A stretch of DNA of 64,000 nt from NCBI GenBank assembly GCA_013399855.1, contig VXAY01003830.1:2069238-2133237 (forward strand), given 5' to 3'. A model generated the notes under the pieces. It made no database searches, was not told where the DNA came from, and was given only the letters and a program-made list of their open reading frames with translations. This document shows, piece by piece, positions 25,283 to 35,216 of the stretch. This DNA is from Oxyruncus cristatus. Lineage: Eukaryota; Chordata; Aves; Passeriformes; Cotingidae. Every line of letters starts with the position of its first letter. Position 1 is the stretch's first letter. The translations under genes were made by a program, and so were the position numbers.

Positions 25283-25306
25283 TATATATATATATATATA
25301 TATATA
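25283..25306. repeat. (TA)12 microsatellite at gap edge
   Basis: Twelve perfect TA units begin at the first base after the gap. The repeat probably continues into the gap. Confidence 0.9.
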
Positions 25307-25340
25307 GCTTTAAACATATATTTAACGTTCTATGTATTCG

Positions 25341-25382
25341 GTATATCTATATATGCATATACATACATACATATATATATAT
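25341..25382. repeat. TA/CATA-rich simple repeat
   Basis: Imperfect TA, GCATA and CATA units. Together with the (TA)12 tract it forms an AT-rich block placed between two GC-rich halves of the promoter island. Confidence 0.75.
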
Positions 25383-25509
25383 GGTATATTTCATTTCCCT
25401 CTTCGGAGAAAATATCAAATCAATGCCTCCCTTTCTCCCAAGCATGTTTCCCTTCTAGTAAAGAAGGCTCCACCTCTGCTAGGGATTGATTCGCCCAGCA
25501 GTTTTTAGG

Positions 25510-26420
25510 ATAATTTATGGAGCAACCTGATGAGCCTATTGGGCGAGTTGCTCGGTCCTTGCAGAGTGGGTTTCTACCTGTTTGGGTGTTGCACCCTTCC
25601 CGTCCCCTCCCTCTGCCTGCCGTGTTCCGGGGGGTGGTGGGATTAGCAGGGTGGGTGTTCTTTAGGCTCTCCGGAGAAAACCCGGGAAAGGGAGAGCTCC
25701 TTTACACTCATGGATGCATGGGGAGGCCCCACGCCCCGCCGGAGCCGTCGCAGCGGGGCCCGGTTGCTGCTGCTGCTGCTGACCGTGCGTCTGGGGAGCG
25801 GGTGAGTACGGCGGAAAGCCCCGCGCCTGCCCCCGGCCGGGATCGGCTACCTGCCCTTCGCGCCCCGGGCTGAGCTCGGAGGACGCCGAGCGCGCTGGCG
25901 GCGGGTGCAGAGGCAGGGGAGGCGGCTTGTGCAGCGCCGCCAAACTTCAACGGGAAAAGGTGCCGGTGCTGCCGCTGTGGCTCCCACGGGCGGCTGCGGG
26001 GGGAGCCGGCACCGGCAAAGTAAAAGTTCAGTTCGCTGGGCTGGATGGTGAGTTCAGGCTCGGCTCGGTGCTGGGAAAAGCGCGTCCCCGCCATGCCAGG
26101 CAGGGCGGCGGGGCCGTGCCGCGCCGTGCCGTGCCGGGGGCGGCCCGGGACAGAGGGCAGGGGTACCCCGCGCCTGGAGCGCAGCGAGCTCCGCGCAGCA
26201 GTGCCGCCGGTGCCCGCAGGGATGCGGGGACATGGGGCGCTGCCCGCGCCTTCCGCTGGTGGTGCGGGGGGCACTGCTCCCGGCGCTGGCACCTTCTCGG
26301 TGTGCTGCCCGCGCAGCGGGACATCCCGCACGGCACCGGCTCCTGCCTCCGCACCTCTTGGGAGCGCGATCGGGCTCACGCGTGGGATGGGGCAAGGGCA
26401 GATGCTCAAGTCCCAGAAGT
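25510..26420. promoter_or_regulatory. CpG island spanning GABRG1 exon 1
   Basis: GC-rich, CpG-dense block that contains the first coding exon and continues about 620 bp into intron 1. An inverted CCAAT box (ATTGG, 25538-25542) lies 168-172 bp before the start codon. No clear TATA box is close to the exon, as is common for CpG-island promoters. GCCGTGCC repeats occur near 26113-26136. Large open frames on both strands here (up to 241 codons, minus strand) are attributed to base composition. Confidence 0.7.
25710..25801 (+). CDS. GABRG1: GABA-A receptor gamma-1 subunit, coding exon 1 (signal peptide)
   Basis: Encodes residues 1-30 plus two bases of codon 31. The ATG at 25710 is the first in-frame start after an in-frame TAG at 25644. 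The peptide is Arg-rich (R10, R11, R13, R14, R18), then six leucines (19-24), then T-V-R-L-G-S, a recognisable secretion signal. Positions 19-24 are TTG followed by five CTG codons. The exon ends in GG and is followed by a gtgagt donor (25802-25807). Joined to exon 2 it reads [15 protein letters not shown], collinear with the vertebrate gamma-1 N-terminus, where a Leu-rich signal is followed by an [15 protein letters not shown] stretch. Other ATGs at 25714 and 25718 are out of frame. The far N-terminus differs from mammals, so the start is inferred from frame, phase and signal character rather than identity. Confidence 0.85.
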
Positions 26421-26719
26421 TGAAAACGTACATTTTAAGGGAGAGTTAGAATATTGAGCTGAAGGGCTCTGAAGAAACAACAGTTTGGTACAGCTGTGTA
26501 CGTCTTATTAGTATCCATAACAAGTTAAAGAAAAGGAATCTGATCGTTCAACTCCATTAATAATGCAGAACTAGTGTGAACCATTCCACAGGTTACACGC
26601 TCATAAAAATCACAAAGCAGCACTGAAAGGATATTTGACTGTTACACAGTTTTTTTTCTTTTTAACGATAGACCAAATTATCATTCTAAGAGGATACACA
26701 AATGTGTAGTGTAAAGGCT

Positions 26720-26754
26720 GGAGGAAAAAAAAAAAAAGAAAAAAGGGAAAAAAA
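26720..26754 (+). repeat. Purine-only A-rich tract
   Basis: A run of only A and G, mostly A, 35 nt long. Simple sequence with no attached element recognised. Confidence 0.75.
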
Positions 26755-27412
26755 TCTATTAAACATATTTAAAGTCTGTCAGACTCTAGACCCCTTCTCC
26801 ACACTGAATGATGATTTATCAGTCTGTGTGTTGATCTCATGACATCTCTCATCTTCAGAAGTCTGTTGTGTTACCTTAGTCAAAACCACCACTTATTATT
26901 ACTTCTTTTTAATCTGTGTCTTTTAAAATCTTGGTATATTATGGAAATATTTTTCAAAGGCACTAATGAAAATTATACCAGTGCAGCTGTGCATCTTCAA
27001 GATGTTTCTTAATGATCATAGTGTATCTCAGGTATGAAAGAAATTATCAAGTGGTTTCAGAGAAAAGAATATGCATGCTAATTTATGAGTTCAAAGACTT
27101 AGTTACAAAGGAGGAGAACTAGCTAAAAAAATGTATTTTTCTTTGTTTATCAAAGTGTGGTTTGGATTATAGGGCTAAGCGTAGATTATTATGTATGCAT
27201 CTCATTGACATTAGTATTTATACATAAGTTGATAAGAAGTCTTCAGTGAGGAAAAGAGGTAACTTACATACATTATTTTATTCTGTATTACAGGACATCT
27301 CAGATAAAATGGAACCTTTGGTATAAATATCCATGTATCTGAATCAAGTATTTTCAGCCTTGCCTTTCATTCAGAGACTACATGGAAAAATGGTGTTTGA
27401 AAGATTTCTCTT

Positions 27413-27423
27413 CCCCCCCCCCC
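27413..27423. repeat. Poly-C run (11 C)
   Basis: Eleven consecutive C followed by a T-rich stretch. Homopolymers of C this long are uncommon and error-prone in assembly. Confidence 0.85.
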
Positions 27424-30400
27424 TATTTTTTTGTTTTAAGAGGCAACAAATGGATGTGTTTTGTAGATCATTATTCTCTGGTGTGTGGTGTGTTGCAACT
27501 CAGGGTGTTTGCAGAGACCTCTGGTGCTCTTTAACAGTCTGCCACAAAGTAGGATGGAAATAATATTTTTTTCTGCTTCTTTGGATACCTCACTGTAGTT
27601 TCAGCCCAAGATTTTCCTTGAAGTTTAAACTAAAACTATTACAGTAGTAATGCTTTTCTCAAGAATAGACCAGGTTGCACCAGTTCTGGCTGTTTTTCTG
27701 AAAACGTCTTTCAGGAGCCAGCCCACCTTTTCAACACATACTTTTAAAAGATTGCAAATTGCTGCGCTTTTAGTGCACATTTATACACAAAGTACTTTGC
27801 GCTGAGTGTGAGTAAAGTTGTTTCAGCTGTTACAAATGGAGCTAAAGCCTAATCAAGGACACCGGAACTTGAATCCAACCAAGAGTTTATGATTTTAAGC
27901 CCCAAAAGCTGTGGTGTGACATTATACCAAACTTCCCTCACCAAAGGGAACTCTGTAAAACAGTTGTTTATGCCCAGTTCTTCACCTGCAGCACAAACAG
28001 ATAGTGCAATTGATGTAACTTCATGAGTTATTATTTTGAAGGACTACTGTCGTCAATAGCAGACACCTGTTCTGCAACAGAAATTGGGCTGTGAGCCTTT
28101 CTATAAGGTGTGTGGAGGGAAAGAGTAGCTACTCAGCAGTCACTGCAGTTCTAAATGTTCAGCAAACCCGTTATTCTTGTTGAACTCTAATAAACAGATA
28201 ATTCATAGGCAGAGCATAAGAGCTGACAATATAATTATTTCCTTAGTTCCAACCATACAGGTGCAGCATAACAGTAACATTTCTTCTAATTCATACTGTT
28301 TTAAATAGTATGTGCTGGTCAGCATGCCTAACAGTATATTGTAAGCTTAACTTAATTTTGGCCATATCTTCACTTTAGTTTTGTGATCTGATGTTCTAAA
28401 AGCTTACAAATGCTCTGTTGAAATGCAACTGTCAGCACTTTCAGCAGGTACAAATGTCAACTAATGTTTTCTTTTCTATTTCAAAGTATATGTTAGGAAA
28501 ATATATAATGCAGCCTACATTTTTCTTCTCATATAAATTCCTGGATCAGAGTTAAACTTGTCATAACAACGTTGGTTTCTTAGTGCTTGATAATAGTGAT
28601 TTACCATTTCATTTGAATGTCTGTGGTGTTTATTCATTATTATCCTCACTTTTATGTGCTTTGCTCATGATGTGACAGTGAAGAACTTGTCATTAAGCAG
28701 TCCCGGTGCTCAAAATATAGTTTATTTTATTAAAACTTTGTTAATAATTTCTTTTGTTAGTATAAAGTTTAAATAGACATAAATATTGAGAAATAATGAG
28801 AAATTCTTTGCACATAATCTTTTTACAAGGTTTCAAGTAAACCTTCCAACTATGTCATTCTGTTAAAAAAAAAAAAAAGTTGTTAGCAAATTGAACCATA
28901 TTTTCAATTACTTTTAACTTTCTTTTTGTTAAATATGCCTAATGCTACAAAGAACAGCTTTACTACCTATTCAAGCCTTTCTGAGCTGGACAGAAAAGGT
29001 TACAGGTGAGCACTTGTTGACCTTATTCAACTTTTTTTTCTGAATATGAAAGTCTGTCCACAGAGTTGGTTACAAGGGGATTGAGGCAATATGTGTTTTT
29101 TCTTTGAAGCTGTAGAGGAATTGAAATAATCTTGGTCAATTAAACACCTAGTTTCTATGGCCAGTACGTAAGACCACTTATATAGACTAGACATATTCAT
29201 TGTTTGAAAGTGAGTTGCTTTGGTTTAGGCTATCATACATACAAACTAGAAAAGTCATATATGTTGTACTCACAGAAAACCAAAGGTAAGCATGTTAAGG
29301 TCCATTGCTGTTGTACCATTTATGAGAGAAGAGTACTGGCACATTTTTAATTACCTGCATTACCCCTTCTTGCATGGCATACTAAATTGATCATGTATTT
29401 GAGCAAAATAATGTTATTACTTATTTGGTAGAGAGGATCAGAGACAACCGCTAATTATAAATGCCTGTAATAAACTGTCAGGAATCTTTCAAAGGGTTGT
29501 GGATGACAATGACACTAACTTTTGTTTCTTAACAATTTCTCTGAATAGTAATAATTTGTACAGAGTAATTTAGAGGCAATTGAATCAATCTGGAGATGAC
29601 ACATGAGCCCTGATTTGACATTTTCACACATGCAAATATTTTTAATAAGTATAAAAAATAATGTGGTGAGCTCAGTGGTCTACATGCCTATGTAAAACTT
29701 GATTCTATAAATCTAAACTTAAAATGGTAAATCATTTACCAACATTGAACTAATAGAGGTAACTAAAGAGACTAGGAAGATCATCAGTAGTTCAGTACAG
29801 AACTTATTTCGAAGAAGAGGGAAATCTCAATGATATGGCAAAGATGGAAATAGTTTCTAAAATATGCTTTAATTGGTAGATATTCCAGTCAATAGGATCT
29901 GTTGAGACCATCCAGTCTTACATGAGAATAAACAAAACTCGAGAATTTACCCTGGCTTCTGTAACAGGTTTGCTCCTTTGGTATAACTGTTCTAAGACCC
30001 TGCATAAAGACATCATGAGCGGGAATCCAGTGAAGTATTGTACAGTATTTCTAGACTGAGGTTTCTTTGGTTTCCATCCAGTGTATCTCTTTCTTTCTTC
30101 TGCTAGCAAAAAAAGCCTGGGTTTTTTTCCCAGTCCCACCTGCTACAGCTGGCTCAGCCACTGGGTCCCTTGTCCATCTCTTTGTGGGGAAATCCAGGTC
30201 TTGGTTGACACTTCTGGTTCTGCAGGGTAGCTTCAGGGTGCAGACCAATGGCTGCAGCTGCTCTTCAGGGACATAGCATGGTCTGCATCCATCTGCTTTT
30301 CAAAAGGGAAACCAGTCATGAAAGCTCATCCTGTGTGCCTCTGCCTAGTTTTGCCTTGACAAAAACTCAGAGCACCACAAGTGAACCCTGAAAATTCTTG

Positions 30401-31533
30401 AAGAAATCAGCATTTCGGTCAGAAAATGTCCTGGTGCCTTTCTCTTTCCAGTCTAGTCTTTCATAATGTGTTGTAGAAACCTCCTCACCTCTTGGAGATG
30501 CGAAGCTGCAGTGCAGTTAAATACCTAGCAGTTGTTGCAGGATGAATGATCTAATCCAAAATGAAAGTTCTGTACAAATATGTCACAGTTGGAGACACTC
30601 TATGCAGAACGGAAATTTCCACTGAATTGGATTTACCCATGCTACGGTCAAATTAACTACTGTTCTTCAAACTGCTATTTGAAGTATATACCTGGTATAT
30701 GCAGTTCAAGAGGCAAATTGATAGCTGCTTACATTTTCTTCTCAGATAAGGAAACTGAGCTACTTACATTTCTTCAGAAAATATTGATTTCCTTAACCAT
30801 TTCGTAAACCCTTTCCATTTTTCTTTGAAGAGCATACTTAAAAATGGGTAGGTTATGTAATTATTAGCCTCACTAATGGTAGATACACACAGAATATTGG
30901 TTCACTACAACTACTCCATACTGCTCAGATACTCTGTCGCAGGATTAGCTTCAGTATGGCTCAGGTGTTCTCTTTGCTTTCTACCTTGATTCTCAAATCC
31001 TTTTCTGTGTCACTGCATCAATCTCTGGTAAGGTGTGAATCGCTAATTCTGCATTTCCAAATTGAAACGCAGTCATCTTTATTTGTTTTCAGGAAGACAG
31101 ACATAGTGAATAGGAAAAATCTGAGGTAACATGAGATATATGCCCTTTGGATTAAATTAGATTATTAGTCCTTTCATTTAATATGGTTTTCTTCTTGTTT
31201 AAGACAGTGTACCACGAGGGATTAAGTCTTATTGTTGTTAATATAATATTAATAATAGTGTTGCACAATTTATCTTTCAGAATAAAGTACAACCAGATGG
31301 AAATTATATTAGGAAAAAGTTGTAGCATTAAGTTTTCATTTAGGTGGTAAACTGTCACTATAAGTCATGACAATTTTTTTTGTTGTTGTTGTCCAATGCC
31401 ACATTTACATGACAGAATAAATTATGTAGATGTTTTTAAAAATAAAGTGCCCTCATTGTTTTCTCTGGAGAAGAACAGTACTTGATCTCACTACCATACA
31501 GCTATTGAATGCCTACTAGATTCTATCAGATCT

Positions 31534-31620
31534 GGTGCAGGTGAGCTTTGGACCTGCACCTTAGGTTCTTGCTTTGCCAATGAGGGCCTGCCGGTTATGT
31601 CCGGCAGAGGACAACTCTGC
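31534..31620 (+). other. Cluster of three perfect short hairpins in intron 1
   Basis: Three inverted repeats lie side by side. First: GGTGCAGGT (31534-31542) pairs with ACCTGCACC (31552-31560), loop 9 nt. Second: CTGCCGG (31588-31594) pairs with CCGGCAG (31601-31607), loop 6 nt. Third: GCAGAG (31604-31609) pairs with CTCTGC (31615-31620), loop 5 nt; it overlaps the right arm of the second, so these two would be alternatives. All stems are perfect Watson-Crick and GC-rich in an AT-rich surround. It could be part of an unrecognised repeat, a structured element in the pre-mRNA, or chance. No known RNA family is recognised. Confidence 0.45.
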
Positions 31621-31731
31621 TAACCATAAATTTTAGTCACCATCTAATAAAAGTGTAATACTCCTGTTTTAAGAGATATGTTTTATATTTAATACTCAAT
31701 AAATTACATCAGAGAAGACATAATTTTGTTT

Positions 31732-31749
31732 AGAGAGAGAGAGAGAGAC
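31732..31749. repeat. (GA)n microsatellite
   Basis: Nine AG dinucleotides without interruption. Confidence 0.85.
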
Positions 31750-33435
31750 ACCAAGCTTTTTATTATATGGTTTAGATATTTCCATAAGTCCTTACACTGT
31801 ATATTCACCTTTTTGAACAATTATTCATTAAGTTAATTGGCCTTTGGATTAGTCCATAACTGTCTGATGACAGTTACTAAAATTTCAGTAGAAGTCATTC
31901 ACTGCATTTCTCATGGGGATATGTCTCCTAGTTATTGTAGCCTGTATGTTTTTTCCTGTGATTTCAAGCCACAGTTACCTATATGCCACAATTCAATGCA
32001 AGTCTTTCGTTCTGTTGCTACTTGAGTCCATACATATTTCTGTGCCTCCTGTGGGAGGAGGCTGGTACCTGCTCACATGTGTATCAGAAGCTGGAACTAT
32101 TTATATAAGCTTGTTCTTGTGAAGGGCTGTAGTAGATTTCTTGTTACCTGATGATTTTGCAGAAAATATGCAGTGAATTGTGTTAGAACAAATGTTCACA
32201 TGGATATGTTGAAATGTCATCAGCTCAAATGACTGAAAAGAGACCTCTTTTGATATATTCACTGAGATGCTGGTGATAAAGTAGAATCTAAAAAAGTTGA
32301 CTTTGCAATTTGGTGAATGTTACAGTGACTGTGGCATGGCATTTAATTAGGCTGACTGCTTTTAATTGAGGTTATGGTTCTCAGCATTCCTTTATCATAT
32401 GTTTGTTTTAAGACTAGTTTCACTATGGAAAGCGTTTCTTGGATCAAGGCACTTAGCCTAACAACAGTGTATCAGTTCATTTTGAACTTGATGACAATTA
32501 ACCTTTCATCAGTCAAGTGTAGATAGAGATCTGCAACCTCTTGGATGGTGTGCTGACATGCGGCACATGGATTTATGTGTGTCTGTCATTGTGTGAAGAT
32601 TGTAGTCTGAAGCTCCCAGGAGATCTGATACTTCTATAGTTAGTACAGGTTTCACATATCCAGAGAGGTGATGCCTTTTCATCACTGTGTCCTTCCTCAG
32701 CAGTTTGGGGGTATTTTGACCTTTATTTAGTACTGTTTGTCCTTCTTCAGTTATATCTACTTAGGCTCTATAATTTTCTATGGTTATCCTCTTATCTTCT
32801 GTCCTTGGAGTCTTCATTCATTTCCTGCTGGTTGGTCTGGATAAACAGTGGACTATGACTGTTTACATTTTAGTTATTTGATTGCATGGTATGGCCAAAA
32901 CCCCGAAAGAAGGTAAAACTTACCAACCGAAAAAATAAGACTTACCAGCTTACATTTACAGGTTTCATTCAAGTCCAGCTGAAATAAATCTCCCTAAGAA
33001 TTTTATCAGTCTTAGACTTCAGTTTCAGTCCAAGTAGTACAGGTTATGCTAAAGCCTGCTTATCTTTCTAATAGGTTGTATTTTTGTTGCATGCAATAGA
33101 TAGAAGGCTTTACTTAGAAGACATTTTGTAGAGGAAGATGCATATATATTTGTCTACAAATTCTACAGTGACAAGATGCTCTTTATCTCTAAGATTAAAA
33201 TATAGTTGGCATAAGGGCCCCTACTAAATTTTCAGCTAGCATTAAAAATGTTTGGAATAGAAGAAAAGAAAGATCCTACTTACTGAAAATAATGGGTGCT
33301 TTCAAGTACTTCTTTAGGCAAAGGGCTGCTCTAAGAAATTTTAGTAATGATTTTCTCAGAAAAAAAGGGAGAGGTGTACTTACTCTGTAAGTATAGGTGT
33401 TACAGTCAATATTTTAACCAGTTGTTGTGATTGAA

Positions 33436-34277
33436 AATGAGGGGCAATGTTGATCTGCTGGAGGTTGGGAAGGCTCTGCAGAGGGAAAGGCTGGATCAAT
33501 GGGCCAAGGCCAATGGTATGAGGTTCAACAAGGCCAAGTGCTGGGTCACGACAACCCCAGGCAGTGCTGCAGCCTGGGGACTGAGTGGCTGGAAAGCTGC
33601 CCAACAGAAAAGGACCTGGGGGGTGCTGGTTAACAGACAGCTGAAGATGAGCCATCAGTGTGCCCAGGTGGCCAAGAAGGCCGATGGCATCCTGGCTTGT
33701 CTCAGAAATAGTGTTGCCAGCAGGAGCAGGGCAGTTATCATCCCCCTGTATTCGGCACTGGTGAGGCCACACCTTGAGTACTGTGTCCAGTTCTGGGCCC
33801 CTCAGTACAACAAAGACATCGAGGTGCTGGAGTGAGTCCAGAGAAGGGCAATGGAGCTGTGAAGAGTCCAGAGAGTAAGTCTTAAAAGGAGTGGCTGAGA
33901 GTGTTGGCATTGTTTAGTCTGGAGAAAAGGAGGCTCGGGGTGATCTTGTTGCTGTCTACAATTACCTAAAAGGTTATAAAGGTGAGGGTCAGCCTCTTCT
34001 CCCAGGCAGCTAGAGATGGGACAAGAAGAAATGGTCTCAAGCTACATCAGGGCAGGTTCAGACTGGACATCAGAAAGAATTTCTTCACTGAAAGGGTTTT
34101 CAGGCATTGAAATGGGCTTTCTAGGGAGGTGATGGAGTTGCCATCCTTGGACGTATTCGAGAGATGACTGGACATGGCACTCAGTGATGTGATCTAGTTA
34201 GCAAGGTGGTGATCAAGGTCAAAGGTTGGACTCAGTGATCTCAGAGGTCTTTTCCAACCTAAATGGTTCTGTGATTC
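33436..34277 (+). mobile_element. CR1 LINE copy, 3' half, with intact 3' end
   Basis: An open frame at 33431-33835 gives the CR1 RT C-terminal region: ERLDQWAKANGMRFNKAKC, then [20 protein letters not shown], then NSVASRSRAVIIPLYSALV, then [12 protein letters not shown] stop (TGA, 33833-33835) follows DIEVLE, and the rest is frame-broken but readable. The 3' end is complete: 'ttggactcagtgatctcaga', 'ggtcttttccaacctaaatg', 'gttctgtgattc'. The copy is in sense orientation relative to GABRG1. It lacks the RT catalytic core, endonuclease and ORF1 through 5' truncation. Confidence 0.93.
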
Positions 34278-34519
34278 AGTGAAAACAAATCATACATCAT
34301 GTTCTGCAAGTTTGTAATCAGAACGTTGAATAATTGATGCAGGAAAAGAGAAGTGAGAAGTGTGTCGTATTTCCTCGTTTGTCTGGGTTGGAACAAGAAC
34401 TCCTCAGAGCATCAGGAATAAAGGTATTAGCATAAAGTTTCCTGAAAACAACTATTTTTTTCTATGTTGAAAGATTGTTTTTTTACCAAACCTATGTTTG
34501 CAGACAGGGCTGCTGTTTA

Positions 34520-35216
34520 AGGGGAGGAGGAGAGGCTGGATAATGGATTAATGGGAACATTATAAAATGACCGAAGTCCTGCACCTGGGTGGCAAGTCCC
34601 CATCAACAGGACTGGAACTAGCTGGCTGGGGAGCAGCTCTTCGAAAAGGATCTTGAGTTCCTAGTGAAAAGCATGGAACTTTGGCAGCAAAAGAGGGCCA
34701 GCAGCCTCCTGGGCTGTGGAACCAGGTGCACATTCAGGAGGTTGAGAGAAGTGATTGTCTCCTTCTGGTCAACACTCGTGAAACCGCATTGCGATACTGT
34801 ATCCAGTTTTGGGTTTAAACTGGATGGAGCTCAGTACACAGCTACTGCCCTAAGGGGAGAAGGCTGATCTGACTGGAGAAGAGATGGCTTTGTGTCAACC
34901 CAACATCAGCCCCTGGCAGTTACAGGGAGGTGATCAAGAAAACAGAGGTAGGCACTTCCTAGTGATGCATGGCAAGAGTATGAGAAACAATGGTGATGAA
35001 CTACAACACAGAAAAGCCCAAGTAGGTATAAACGAAAAAATTCACTGGGAGGATAATTAAACAGTGGAACAAGTTGTCCAGTGAGGTTTTGGGATGTCTG
35101 TCCACGGAATTTTCAAAGACCCATCTGGATTTGGCTGTTAGCATCCTGGTCTGAATTCAGTGGCCCTCCTTTGACTAGAAGTAAACTTCCTGAGATCCCT
35201 TCTAAATTGTCTGTGG
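34520..35216 (+). mobile_element. Older CR1 LINE copy, 3' portion
   Basis: Starts at a 'gaggctggataatggatta' region and passes through the recognisable blocks 'cctgcacctgggtgg', 'ggttgagagaagtgattgtc', 'tggtcaacactcgtgaaacc' and a 3' block near 35080-35216 with 'gaattttcaaagacccatct' and 'cttcctgagatccc'. It is much more diverged than the neighbouring 33.4-kb copy and lacks a clear terminal repeat, so it is probably from an older CR1 subfamily. It lies 243 bp after the other copy in the same orientation. Confidence 0.8.

Noticed and set aside
24481..25489. Long open frames running across the N gap on both strands (up to 286 codons)
   Set aside because: The N run contributes more than 120 undefined residues; the open frames are an artefact of the gap.
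25708..26457. Overlapping 100-240 codon open frames on both strands around exon 1
   Set aside because: GC-rich CpG-island sequence has few stop codons; the frames overlap on both strands, are Ala/Gly/Pro/Arg-rich and have no motif. Only the 92-bp signal-peptide exon has splice and homology support.
33380..33910. 176-codon frame on the minus strand
   Set aside because: Antisense of the + strand CR1 copy at 33.4 kb.
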